A stretch of 64,000 bases of DNA from CAMCTV01 sp964420985. Its GTDB lineage: Bacteria > Bacteroidota > Bacteroidia > Flavobacteriales_D > Sanyastnellaceae. The translations under genes and the position numbers were made by a program. This document shows positions 1 through 6,876 of this stretch, one piece after another; within the stretch, counting starts at the first letter, position 1; every line of letters starts with the position of its first letter. The notes under the pieces are model-generated. The model saw only the letters and a program-made list of their open reading frames with translations, was not told where the DNA came from and did no database searches. Location of the stretch: NCBI GenBank assembly GCA_964420985.1, contig CAYQUT010000013.1, positions 1 through 64,000 on the forward strand. The letters run 5' to 3'.

Positions 1-35
1 TGCAGAAAGTGACCCGTCAGGTGGAGATGATTTAA
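1..35 (+). CDS. Possible 3' end of an unidentified gene
   Basis: One plus-strand frame is open from the window edge and ends at a TAA at 33-35, reading QKVTRQVEMI. The stop falls four bases before the tandem repeat, as expected if a gene ends there. Ten residues are too few to assign a family, and chance cannot be excluded. Confidence 0.25.
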   Translation, partial: QKVTRQVEMI

Positions 36-38
36 GGG

Positions 39-318
39 GGATCAGTAAATCGGTAAATCAGTAGATCGGTAGATCGGTAGATCGGTAGATCGGTAAATCA
101 GTAGATCGGTGGATCGGTGGATCGGTGGATCGGTAGATCGATGGATCGGTAGATCGGTGGATCGGTGGATCGGTGGATCGGTAGATCAGTAAATCAGTAG
201 ATCGGTAGATCGGTAGATCGGTAGATCGGTAGATCGGTAGATCGGTGGATCGGTGGATCAGTAAATCAGTAAATCAGTAGATCGGTAGATAGGTGGATTG
301 GGGGATTTGAGGATCAGT
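39..318. repeat. 8-bp tandem repeat, about 35 units, consensus AGATCGGT
   Basis: Thirty-five consecutive 8-base units can be laid end to end without a gap. Nearly all follow RRATCRGT, and variation is almost wholly A/G exchange at unit positions 1, 2 and 6 (AGATCGGT, GGATCGGT, AAATCAGT). The units at 287-310 are degenerate before a final GGATCAGT at 311-318. Because the period is not a multiple of three and the frames contain stops, it is not coding. Most units contain GATC. There are no unique spacers, so it is not a CRISPR array. Confidence 0.95.
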
Positions 319-444
319 AAATTAGATAGGTTGTGTATTCCACGCTGAATCTTGGTATTCAAGAAATAGCCCCATAAAGGCTTCCGAAATGTTAGGGCTT
401 TCTCATTCATTTACTGATTCTCGCTCTGAAGAGACCACCCTGCA

Positions 445-490
445 CAGCAGCGAAGCTCGTCTGTGCCAGTCATGAAGAGCTTCGCTGTTG
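445..490. repeat. Inverted repeat, 11-bp perfect core
   Basis: CAGCGAAGCTC at 448-458 is exactly complementary to GAGCTTCGCTG at 477-487. With a G-U pair the stem extends to 14 pairs (445-458 with 477-490) around an 18-base loop. No T-run follows, so it is not a standard terminator. The rest of the gene-free stretch 319-594 shows nothing else I recognise apart from the promoter-like box before the CAP gene. Confidence 0.7.
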
Positions 491-576
491 GAATCCCTTT
501 GCGACAGGATGGGGGATATTTCTGTTCTTGACAGATTTGGAATCATTTGATTCAGATAGGAACAACATTTCACGAT

Positions 577-584
577 TATTTTTG
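577..584 (+). promoter_or_regulatory. -7 promoter box (TATTTTTG) for the CAP-domain gene
   Basis: TATTTTTG matches the Bacteroidota consensus TAnnTTTG at every fixed position and ends ten bases before the ATG at 595. A TTTG lies at 546-549, but the 27-base gap is longer than the usual 17-23. The box lies inside the longer reading that would start at 547, which favours 595 as the start. Confidence 0.45.
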
Positions 585-594
585 TTATCGGTTT

Positions 595-1080
595 ATGAGA
601 ATATTTTTGGGCATATTGATGCTGTTGTGTTTGAATGCAACGGGACAAAAGGTGGTGACGTTGAGCCAGAGCGATATCTCTGAGTTTGTTGCAGCGCATA
701 ATGATTGGCGAAAGGAGGTGCAGGCCGCTCCGTTAAAGTGGAACAATGCTATTCAGAAAAAAGCAGAGGACTATGCTAAAAAACTGGCTGCAATGGGGCG
801 TTTGCAGCATTCCAACACGGGTCTTGGGGAAAATTTATATTGGTTCTCCGGTCAAACTTTTACACCGTCAGATGCTACTGATTCATGGGGAGAGGAAAAA
901 TCATTGTATAAACCCGGCACCAAAATATCCAATTCGAACTACCAAGATTTTGGGCACTACACCCAAATGATCTGGCACAACACCACTGAAGTAGGGTGTG
1001 GTGTCGCGCAATCTGAACACGGCACCTTCATTGTTTGTCAATACAATCCTCCAGGGAACTATATTGGAGAGAAACCCTAG
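595..1080 (+). CDS. Exported CAP/SCP domain protein
   Basis: A 161-residue CAP superfamily (SCP/PR-1 like) protein. Residues 1-18 form a signal peptide ending in NATGQ. The CAP fold follows, with the cavity residues typical of the family: H35 (AAHND), E79 (LGENL), E100 (WGEE) and H121 in the CAP1 motif GHYTQMIW, then the CAP2 motif CQYNPPGNY near the C-terminus. Family members act outside the cytoplasm; bacterial roles are mostly unknown, and none is assigned here. There is no T9SS tail, so it is probably periplasmic or released by another route. The ATG at 595 was preferred over 547 because the signal peptide begins exactly there and a promoter-like box precedes it. It stands alone, followed by the DUF1648 gene. 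Confidence 0.85.
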   Translation: MRIFLGILMLLCLNATGQKVVTLSQSDISEFVAAHNDWRKEVQAAPLKWNNAIQKKAEDYAKKLAAMGRLQHSNTGLGENLYWFSGQTFTPSDATDSWGEEKSLYKPGTKISNSNYQDFGHYTQMIWHNTTEVGCGVAQSEHGTFIVCQYNPPGNYIGEKP

Positions 1081-1116
1081 AATTTCTGGGGCACAAGAGA
1101 GATTCAAGATTGTATT

Positions 1117-1124
1117 TATCTTTG
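1117..1124 (+). promoter_or_regulatory. -7 box TATCTTTG four bases before an ATG
   Basis: A perfect TAnnTTTG box, separated from the ATG at 1129 by only ATAG. If the box sits at about -11 to -4, as in described Bacteroidota promoters, the transcript would begin at or one base before the start codon. No clear TTG element is seen 17-23 bases upstream. Confidence 0.5.
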
Positions 1125-1128
1125 ATAG

Positions 1129-1569
1129 ATGAAGAAAATTTTTGTCTTTATTCCATGGGCCATTGCGCTCCTCAACGTCACTGGTGTAGCATTGAATTAC
1201 AACCAATTGCCTGAAACCATTCCCTCCCATTTCAACATCCAAGGTGAAGTAGATGGATATGGGAATAAATCGACCATTTTCATTTTATTGGTGCTGCATT
1301 TAGGAATCACAGCTTTGTTGAACTGGGTAGGGAATCATCCTGAACAACACAACTACCCTATTGCTATTACAGAAGAGAATAGAGCCCTACAGTACAAACT
1401 TTCAAGCGTGTTGGTTCAGCGATTGAATGTGATCATTGGGTTGCTATTTACCACCATTTCTTTGTCTGTAATGTTTCCCAACTTCCCGACTGAAATCATG
1501 TTACTAGAATTGGGGCTCATCTTTCTTGAACTCATTCTTCATTTTCGCAGAATAAGAAAAAGCAAGTAA
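1129..1569 (+). CDS. DUF1648 domain membrane protein
   Basis: A 146-residue integral membrane protein of the DUF1648 family. After a first transmembrane segment (residues 1-21) comes the family signature LPETIPSHFNIQGEVDGYG followed by K, whose conserved core is IP.HFN..G..DG.G.K. Further hydrophobic segments lie near residues 50-65, 100-120 and 120-140. DUF1648 is found in SdpI-like immunity proteins and in stand-alone membrane proteins; this short form lacks a recognisable SdpI C-terminal part, so no immunity role is inferred. Its stop at 1567-1569 directly abuts the stop of gldF on the other strand. Confidence 0.8.
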   Translation: MKKIFVFIPWAIALLNVTGVALNYNQLPETIPSHFNIQGEVDGYGNKSTIFILLVLHLGITALLNWVGNHPEQHNYPIAITEENRALQYKLSSVLVQRLNVIIGLLFTTISLSVMFPNFPTEIMLLELGLIFLELILHFRRIRKSK

Positions 1570-2301
1570 TCACCATTTGCGGCTGAGCAGAACCAGCCTC
1601 GTCAACATTAGGAACAGTGTGGACAATATCACGAAGTAAATGACATCTCTGGAGTCTACTACCCCTCGACCTAGCGAATTAAAATGGCTTTGCATTCCGA
1701 TTGAGCTGAATACCGCATCCAAGCTACCCAGAATATCAAAACTGGCCAATGATTGGAATCCGCTGTAAATGATGAAAATCAAAAGTGCAGCCAATAAGAA
1801 AGCCACAATTTGATTGTCTGTGATAGAAGAGCAGAATAAACCAATGGAAACATAGGCACTGGCCAAAAAGAACAATCCCAAAAATGAGCCCCATGTTGCG
1901 CCAGAATCGATGTTGCCGACAGGACTACCCAAACGATAAACGGTGATGTAGTACACCAAAGTTGGCAACAGGGCCACCGCTACCAATGTCAATCCAGCAA
2001 GGTATTTGGCCAATACGATGTTCCACTCAGAAAGGGGTTTGGTCAACAGCAACTCAATGGTACCTGTTCTTTTTTCTTCCGCAAAAGAACGCATGGTGAT
2101 GGCTGGAATTAAAAAGATAAAAACCCAAGGTGTAATAAAAAACAACCCATCCAAACTGGCAAATCCCATGTCCAGAATATTGGTTTCTCCCGGGAAAACC
2201 CAAAGGAAAAGACCTGTCATTAAGAGGAAAACGGCCATGACCACATAGCCGATTAACGAGCTGAGAAAACTTCTTAATTCCTTTATAAATAAACTCTTCA
2301 T
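1570..2301 (-). CDS. gldF: Gliding motility ABC transporter permease GldF
   Basis: A 243-residue ABC-2 type permease with about six transmembrane segments. The N-terminus MKSLFIKELRSFLSSLIGY, the large exported loop, and the cytoplasmic stretch FAEEKRTGTIELLLTKPLSEW closely match GldF, the membrane subunit of the GldAFG transporter linked to Bacteroidota gliding. The start at 2301 overlaps the stop of the upstream monooxygenase gene as ATGA, indicating translational coupling; a longer reading from 2376 would add 25 residues that do not look like a GldF N-terminus. In most gliding bacteria gldG follows gldF directly. Here the next gene downstream is the convergent DUF1648 gene with no gap, so gldG is absent from this locus. 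Confidence 0.85.
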   Translation of the reverse strand: MKSLFIKELRSFLSSLIGYVVMAVFLLMTGLFLWVFPGETNILDMGFASLDGLFFITPWVFIFLIPAITMRSFAEEKRTGTIELLLTKPLSEWNIVLAKYLAGLTLVAVALLPTLVYYITVYRLGSPVGNIDSGATWGSFLGLFFLASAYVSIGLFCSSITDNQIVAFLLAALLIFIIYSGFQSLASFDILGSLDAVFSSIGMQSHFNSLGRGVVDSRDVIYFVILSTLFLMLTRLVLLSRKW

Positions 2302-2591
2302 GCTTCTTCTTTTTGAATCACCGACCAAGCTTGAGGCGGAGCTGCAAACATAGCTTTGGTTTTGGGCCAAACCCATTTAAATGTTTCTGTGTTTTTATAT
2401 TCCTCCAAATGTGCCTCACTTTCCCAATGGGAAAATGTATAATAGACATTGGGGTTGGCTAAATCTTGCCACCATTCTAAATGAAGACAACCAGGAGTGG
2501 CTTTGATTTTTTCGCGTGTTGACAGGAACAAGGTCTCAAATTCCTTGGTCTTTTCCTCCTGAAAAGTCATCCGAACTATGCGCTTAATCAT
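2298..2591 (-). CDS. Antibiotic biosynthesis monooxygenase (ABM) family protein
   Basis: A 97-residue single-domain protein of the ABM ferredoxin-like fold: RIVRMTFQEEK, the CLHLEWWQDLANPNVYYTFSHWES core and a C-terminal strand. Small ABM proteins form dimers and include cofactor-free oxygenases and haem-degrading enzymes, but the substrate cannot be predicted from this sequence. The start at 2591 (MIKRIVRM) overlaps the stop of the upstream SAM-hydrolase-fold gene by eight bases, and its own stop overlaps the gldF start. The three genes therefore form one tightly coupled operon, though ABM and GldF have no known functional link. Confidence 0.75.
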   Translation of the reverse strand: MIKRIVRMTFQEEKTKEFETLFLSTREKIKATPGCLHLEWWQDLANPNVYYTFSHWESEAHLEEYKNTETFKWVWPKTKAMFAAPPQAWSVIQKEEA

Positions 2592-3387
2592 TGAGCTCGA
2601 TGAAAATATTAGACATCTTTTGGTAACCCAGTAATCTGGCTGCGCCACCACCCAATTGCGGGGTGGTATTTTTCATGGCGATGTGAAGGAAATCATTGAC
2701 TCCCCATACTGCAAAAGGAATTCCATCTGCAAGGTCATCCGGTGAAAAATCATGGATGATGGTTCTGAGTCCTGCCTTTTGTGTTGATCTGGCCAAAATG
2801 GAAAAATTGCGTTTGCCGATGTAAGATTCATACATATCTCGGGTAAAATTCAAAACAATGTTGCCGAAGTCGTCTATGTGGATGACTTGACAGCGAATAC
2901 CGCCATCTTCTATCTGCGGTTTTGGAAAGAAAATTTTGGTATAATCATTCTCTTCAAACCCTATCATGGACGGAGTTCCTCCTTTTACCAAATGAGCTGC
3001 GATGGTCATAAAAATTCCACCGAGCGGAAATTTCACATCATTGTCTTGGATGGGGAGGTTGACCCTGAATAGCTCATCTACCCCTTGATCAAAAATCAAT
3101 TGAATCACCCCATTATCTGACGTCACAAAATATTGGTTGTCTTTTACAGCAATGAGCGGCATTTTCTCCAATTTGGATTTGATGCCCAGAACGTGCACTG
3201 TTCCCATGGGAAAAGATTTCCAACAAGAACGCATGAGGTAGGCCTCGTCAATCAAATCAAAATGATTTACAGCGTTGGCAATGTCCACAATAATAGAGGT
3301 GGGGGCGAAATTGATCAATCGGGCTTTGGCAAGCGCCAAATGATAATCTCTGTTTCCGTAATCCGTAATGAAAGTAACGATGGACAT
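2584..3387 (-). CDS. SAM hydrolase/halogenase-fold protein (DUF62), active-site residues replaced
   Basis: A 267-residue protein of the SAM hydroxide adenosyltransferase (SAM hydrolase, DUF62) family. It keeps the N-terminal FITDYGNRD motif, the middle YFVTSDNGVIQLIF segment (usually FVGPDNG) and the C-terminal DDFGNIVLNF (usually D.FGN..TN). Known hydrolases turn S-adenosylmethionine into adenosine and methionine through an Asp-Arg-His triad. Where family members have VDPGVG.ERR this protein has GIKSKLEKM, and where they have FHGRDIF it has FPLGGIF, so the three catalytic positions appear lost. It may bind SAM without hydrolysing it. First gene of an operon with the ABM protein and gldF. Confidence 0.8.
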   Translation of the reverse strand: MSIVTFITDYGNRDYHLALAKARLINFAPTSIIVDIANAVNHFDLIDEAYLMRSCWKSFPMGTVHVLGIKSKLEKMPLIAVKDNQYFVTSDNGVIQLIFDQGVDELFRVNLPIQDNDVKFPLGGIFMTIAAHLVKGGTPSMIGFEENDYTKIFFPKPQIEDGGIRCQVIHIDDFGNIVLNFTRDMYESYIGKRNFSILARSTQKAGLRTIIHDFSPDDLADGIPFAVWGVNDFLHIAMKNTTPQLGGGAARLLGYQKMSNIFIELND

Positions 3388-3444
3388 TGTGACAAAAATA
3401 AACTGAATTCAACAGTAAGTGAAATGCTAAATTTTATTTTTTCA

Positions 3445-3475
3445 TTTGAGAATGTAGAACTCTCGATTAATTTCG
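3445..3475 (+). promoter_or_regulatory. Promoter: TTTG, 19 bases, TAATTTCG
   Basis: TTTG at 3445-3448 and TAATTTCG at 3468-3475 match the Bacteroidota -33 and -7 elements (TTTG and TAnnTTTG, one mismatch) with a 19-base spacer. The ATG at 3493 is 17 bases beyond the -7 box. Confidence 0.6.
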
Positions 3476-3492
3476 CCTTAAACAATTATAAC

Positions 3493-4362
3493 ATGAAAAG
3501 AACTTTATCCCTTTTATCTTTGGTTTGTCTTACGATTTTAGGACAATCTCAGGTTGTTCCGAATGGAAATTTTGAAACATGGGCGGCAGGTGAGCCTGCG
3601 AATTGGACAACTTTCAATTCCATTGCTCCATTGGCGGGTATAACAGCACCTGCAACTCAAGAAACACCTGCCCCTGAGGGTAATTCTTGTATTAATTTAA
3701 GCGTTAGGAGCAGTGTATTATTTGGAGTTGTTCCTGGATTTGCTGTTTCAGGACAAATGGATTTGTTGACTGGGGTAGGAAACGATGGTTTTCCTTTTGT
3801 CACAAGACCGAACTTTTTTGAGGGTGTTTATCGTCACAATGAAATGGTTATTTCTGATACAGCATTGGCATCAATAACGCTTTCCAAGTGGAATTCAACT
3901 ACCATGTCAAGAGATGTCATTGCTGCGGGGGGAATGATTTCTATAGGAGGCACAGATGACTGGGTTAGTTTTTCAATGCCCTTGGAGTACTACTCGGACT
4001 TGAACCCCGATTCATGCAGCATCTATTTGTATGCGATGGGTGCCGATGGCAATAATTGTAGTTATGATAACTTGCGATTAGCCATGACCAGCAGCATAGA
4101 TGACCAATCTGCTCAAAATTTTAATTGGATGGTTTACCCTAACCCCACGAACGAAAACTTGACTTTGTCATTGGCCGCGTTGGGATTTTTGGGTGAAACG
4201 CAATTGGAGATTTTCAGTGCCGATGGAAAATTGGTTCACTCCGAAAAACTAATCAATGCGATGAATCCAACATTGAACATTGCCCATTTGACCAATGGAC
4301 AATATGAATTGGCTTTGCGCAATGGCAATCGCCGTTTGGTGAAGACATTCGTTAAAAACTAA
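3493..4362 (+). CDS. T9SS-secreted protein, carbohydrate-binding-like N-domain
   Basis: A 289-residue exported protein. Residues 1-19 are a signal peptide (MKRTLSLLSLVCLTILGQSQ). Residues 20-205 begin VVPNGNFETWAAGEPANWTT, an opening common in jelly-roll or PCMD-like domains of Bacteroidota surface proteins, and end with DNLRLAM, a typical last strand of such domains. The last 80 residues form a type A T9SS sorting domain: YPNPTNENLTLSL, a middle IFSADGKLVHSEKL strand, and the end TNGQYELALRNGNRRLVKTFVKN. The protein is probably anchored on or released from the cell surface. Ligand unknown. The start at 3493 was chosen because the signal peptide begins there and a promoter lies 17 bases upstream. 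Transcribed alone, with a terminator after it. Confidence 0.85.
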   Translation: MKRTLSLLSLVCLTILGQSQVVPNGNFETWAAGEPANWTTFNSIAPLAGITAPATQETPAPEGNSCINLSVRSSVLFGVVPGFAVSGQMDLLTGVGNDGFPFVTRPNFFEGVYRHNEMVISDTALASITLSKWNSTTMSRDVIAAGGMISIGGTDDWVSFSMPLEYYSDLNPDSCSIYLYAMGADGNNCSYDNLRLAMTSSIDDQSAQNFNWMVYPNPTNENLTLSLAALGFLGETQLEIFSADGKLVHSEKLINAMNPTLNIAHLTNGQYELALRNGNRRLVKTFVKN

Positions 4363-4384
4363 ACTACACTTTCATACTTGAAGA

Positions 4385-4414
4385 TAAGCTCCTGAACAGG
4401 GGCTTATTTTTTTT
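4385..4414 (+). terminator. Intrinsic terminator of the upstream T9SS gene
   Basis: A nine-pair stem, TAAGCTCCT with AGGGGCTTA (one G-T pair), around a GAAC loop, followed by eight T residues at 4407-4414. It lies 22 bases after the stop at 4362. Confidence 0.9.
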
Positions 4415-4444
4415 GATACAAAACAAGAAAGCTAATTATCTTTG
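4412..4444 (+). promoter_or_regulatory. Promoter of tRNA-Ser: TTTG, 21 bases, TATCTTTG
   Basis: TTTG at 4412-4415 and a perfect TAnnTTTG box, TATCTTTG, at 4437-4444 are 21 bases apart. The tRNA begins 13 bases further. The -33 element shares its T residues with the tail of the preceding terminator. Confidence 0.7.
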
Positions 4445-4457
4445 CGCTCGCTTCAAT

Positions 4458-4545
4458 GGAGACGTGTCCGAGTGGTTGAAGGAGCACGCCTGGAAAGTGT
4501 GTATACGTCAAAAGCGTATCGAGAGTTCGAATCTCTCCGTCTCCG
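4458..4545 (+). tRNA. tRNA-Ser, anticodon GGA
   Basis: An 88-base class II tRNA. The acceptor stem pairs GGAGACG (4458-4464) with CGTCTCC (4538-4544), with discriminator G. The anticodon arm CACGC-CTGGAAA-GTGTG gives anticodon GGA, reading UCC and UCU serine codons. The long variable arm has an ATACG/CGTAT stem and the T-arm is GAGAG-TTCGAAT-CTCTC. The 3' CCA is not encoded (GCAAG follows). It has its own promoter and terminator. Confidence 0.97.
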
Positions 4546-4561
4546 CAAGAAAAATGTGATT

Positions 4562-4585
4562 ATCCCAACAGTTGTTGGGATTTTT
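4562..4585 (+). terminator. Intrinsic terminator after tRNA-Ser
   Basis: A perfect eight-pair stem, ATCCCAAC with GTTGGGAT, around an AGTT loop, ending in a run of five T residues. It lies 16 bases after the tRNA. Confidence 0.9.
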
Positions 4586-4694
4586 CATTTTGAGAGGTTG
4601 ATGAGCAAAGAGAGTGAGAGTCTGTCGAAAATCATATCCGTGATAGTTAGATTGAATGGACCGGATATTATATTTACCCGGTAAACAATACAAC

Positions 4695-6572
4695 ATGAAG
4701 AAATTTCTATTCGTTTTAAGTGCCATATTGATTGGTGGCTCCTCTTTTGGACAAAACAAACACATCATGAAAAAGGATCAAATGAGTCCTATCATGAGTC
4801 AACGTCAAACCTTTCATGGAACCATTGCCGGTGCAAACCGAGTGGTGGTCTTACAAGAAAATTTTGAAGGGGCAATGGAGGCATTGCCTACAAATATTCC
4901 CTCCACTTGGATGACCAACCAAGTATTGGACAATACCAGCATTACTGAAACAGCCGCGTTTAAAATCTTTGATGCAACTACTGCCAATGCTGGTGGGTAT
5001 TGGCCCGTGCCTGAGATTAGCATGGCCGATGCCAATAAATTTGCAGCGGCCAATGATGATCCAGCGCCCTGCGATTGCGATATGACGACTGCTTGGTTGG
5101 AAACTCCGATTTTAGATTTTACAGGGTTGACCAATATGGCATTGTATTTTGATATTTTTCATGATCAAAATTTTGGTGCTGGTGATGCTGAGGTAGCCGT
5201 ATCTACTGACGGAGGCGTAACTTTCAGTGTTGTTCCAATTGCATTAAATGATACCACGACAGCGTTGAATGTGGACGAGCAATTTTGGCAAAGTGTTATT
5301 ATTCCGTTGTTCCAGTTTGACAATATGAGCAATATCCAAATCAGATTCCAATGGTCGGACAATGGAGAATGGGTTTCAGGTTTTGCCATAGACAACATTG
5401 TGGTGCAAGAAATGCTAAGTAATGACTTGGTAGCGAATAAAGTCGTTTTTGGCAATTGGGACAACCCAACGGTTGAGGGTGGATTATTAGACTACAAACA
5501 AATTCCATTGAACCAAGTCAGTCCCATTCAAGTTACGGCGATTATTGGCAATGGCGGTGTGAATGAAGCTCCCGGAGTCAATGTATTGTGCTCTGTCTCT
5601 CAGAATTTGATATTGGCTGAGTATTTTGGAGGTGCTGGCGCTGTTGCACTACCCTCCCTAGGAAAAGACACCTTGGTGGCCATTTCTACTTTTACCCCCA
5701 ACGCATTGGGACAAATTATGGTAACCGCCACTCCCGTTGCTGATACATGGGTAGATGAAAATCCAGCCAATGACTTGGCGGTAAATAGCATGGAGATTAC
5801 AGAATTTGTGTATGGCCGTGATAATGGTGTTTGTCAATTGTTTTACGGCAATAGCACCAACTATGAGTTTGCCAATTTGTACGATATTCAAACAGAGGAT
5901 CAATTTGGTGCTATTGAGGTTGCTTTGCGTTTTGCCGCCGGAGGGGAAGGAAGTTTAATCAAAGGATTGATCTACGAGTTCCAAGGCTTGGATGCTACCG
6001 GTGCACCTGTATTGGTGGATACGGGCTATGAGACCATCGAGTATGCAGTAACAACCGAAGATGATAACATTGCTGGAGAAAGTAAAATCATCACCTTACC
6101 CATAGCAGCAACAGGCGGGGCCACTCTTGAGGCTGGAAAAACCTACTTGGTTTCTGTTTTATCAACCGCAGAGACGGACATTGCAGTTTCTGGCTTTAAT
6201 ACTTGGCCTGGCTCATGGTTTCATGACGGTACTTCATGGGGATGGACTTATGGGATTCCGATGGTAAGATTGAATTCTGATGAAAGCTTGGCAGTAGGCT
6301 TGGATGAACAGTCTGATGTTTCATTGACTCAAATGATAGTTGTACCCAACCCTGCCGTGGACCATTCTCATCTTCAAATTCAATCCAAGCAATCTGGCAT
6401 GGGAACTCTCCAAATCACCAATGCATTGGGGCAAGTTGTGTCCACTGAAAACGCTCTTGTTGTGAATAAAGGATTAACTGAAATCGCTTTACCACAGGGT
6501 TTGAGCGCAGGTATATATCATGTTTCATTTGAAACCAATGGTCAAATTTTGACCACCTCTTTCGTAAAATAA
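4695..6572 (+). CDS. T9SS-secreted multidomain protein
   Basis: A 625-residue surface or secreted protein. The signal peptide covers residues 1-20 (MKKFLFVLSAILIGGSSFGQ). The next part, beginning VVVLQENFEGAMEALPTNIP and ending GFAIDNIVVQEM, has the shape of a MAM or choice-of-anchor-J jelly-roll domain, with an acidic Cys-containing patch (APCDCD). A CARDB-like segment follows (NDLVANKVVFGNW to NDLAVNSMEI), then a further beta-rich region. The C-terminus is a T9SS sorting domain: VVPNPAVDHSHLQIQS, LQITNALGQVV, GLSAGIYHVSFETNGQILTTSFVK. The cargo role is unknown; such modules usually bind carbohydrate or adhere to surfaces. The ATG at 4695 was preferred over 4656 because the signal peptide starts there. 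A strong terminator follows. Confidence 0.85.
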   Translation: MKKFLFVLSAILIGGSSFGQNKHIMKKDQMSPIMSQRQTFHGTIAGANRVVVLQENFEGAMEALPTNIPSTWMTNQVLDNTSITETAAFKIFDATTANAGGYWPVPEISMADANKFAAANDDPAPCDCDMTTAWLETPILDFTGLTNMALYFDIFHDQNFGAGDAEVAVSTDGGVTFSVVPIALNDTTTALNVDEQFWQSVIIPLFQFDNMSNIQIRFQWSDNGEWVSGFAIDNIVVQEMLSNDLVANKVVFGNWDNPTVEGGLLDYKQIPLNQVSPIQVTAIIGNGGVNEAPGVNVLCSVSQNLILAEYFGGAGAVALPSLGKDTLVAISTFTPNALGQIMVTATPVADTWVDENPANDLAVNSMEITEFVYGRDNGVCQLFYGNSTNYEFANLYDIQTEDQFGAIEVALRFAAGGEGSLIKGLIYEFQGLDATGAPVLVDTGYETIEYAVTTEDDNIAGESKIITLPIAATGGATLEAGKTYLVSVLSTAETDIAVSGFNTWPGSWFHDGTSWGWTYGIPMVRLNSDESLAVGLDEQSDVSLTQMIVVPNPAVDHSHLQIQSKQSGMGTLQITNALGQVVSTENALVVNKGLTEIALPQGLSAGIYHVSFETNGQILTTSFVK

Positions 6573-6590
6573 GAAATTCATCCTATCATC

Positions 6591-6624
6591 AAAAAGGGTT
6601 GTGATAAAACACAACCCTTTTTTT
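6591..6624. terminator. Bidirectional terminator between convergent genes
   Basis: The stem AAAGGGTTGTG with CACAACCCTTT is flanked by A residues on the left and T residues on the right, so it can end transcription on both strands. It serves the T9SS gene ending at 6572 and the PspC gene whose stop overlaps its right edge. Confidence 0.9.
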
Positions 6625-6847
6625 ATTCCACCAATCTATTTTTCCAAAGCCAAGGTTTAAAAATGACTTGGTGTCGTTTCCAGAAGAGCAAAATCAAGTA
6701 TAGACCCACTGGGGAACCAACGGCCAAGAAACTCAAGTAAATAAAACTCAAGCGGACATTCTTGACCTTTACCCCCATTTTATGGGCAATAGAAGCACAA
6801 ACTCCAAAGGCATATTTTTCGAAATAAGATGAAACTTTTTGCAGCAT
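6623..6847 (-). CDS. PspC domain miniprotein
   Basis: A 74-residue protein made almost wholly of a PspC domain: MLQKVSSYFEKYAFGVCASIAHKMG, then the transmembrane segment LSFIYLSFLAVGSPVGLYLILLF. Bacteroidota carry many such short PspC proteins in the inner membrane; PspC in enterobacteria senses membrane stress with PspB, but the role of the short form is not settled. The start at 6847 fits the length of short homologues. A start at 6901 would add 18 residues with no family support and would overlap the upstream gene. It lies 29 bases downstream of the DUF2851 gene, probably in the same transcript. Confidence 0.8.
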   Translation of the reverse strand: MLQKVSSYFEKYAFGVCASIAHKMGVKVKNVRLSFIYLSFLAVGSPVGLYLILLFWKRHQVIFKPWLWKNRLVE

Positions 6848-6876
6848 GTGAAACAATTTTCTCAAAGATGCAACAT

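Noticed and set aside
39..318. CRISPR array at the left edge
   Set aside because: The repeats are 8 bases and directly adjoining, with no unique spacers and no cas genes; it is a simple tandem repeat.
403..699. Open frame of 98 codons on the minus strand over the hairpin and CAP gene start
   Set aside because: It has no recognisable family, overlaps the CAP signal peptide on the other strand and is rich in Gln, Arg and His in a way typical of chance frames.
3133..3492. N-terminal extension of the first T9SS protein
   Set aside because: The reading frame runs antisense through the SAM-hydrolase-fold gene; the signal peptide and promoter place the start at 3493.
4660..4682. Short inverted repeat ACCGG/CCGGT before the second T9SS gene
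   Set aside because: Arms of five bases with a 13-base gap are too weak to call an operator.
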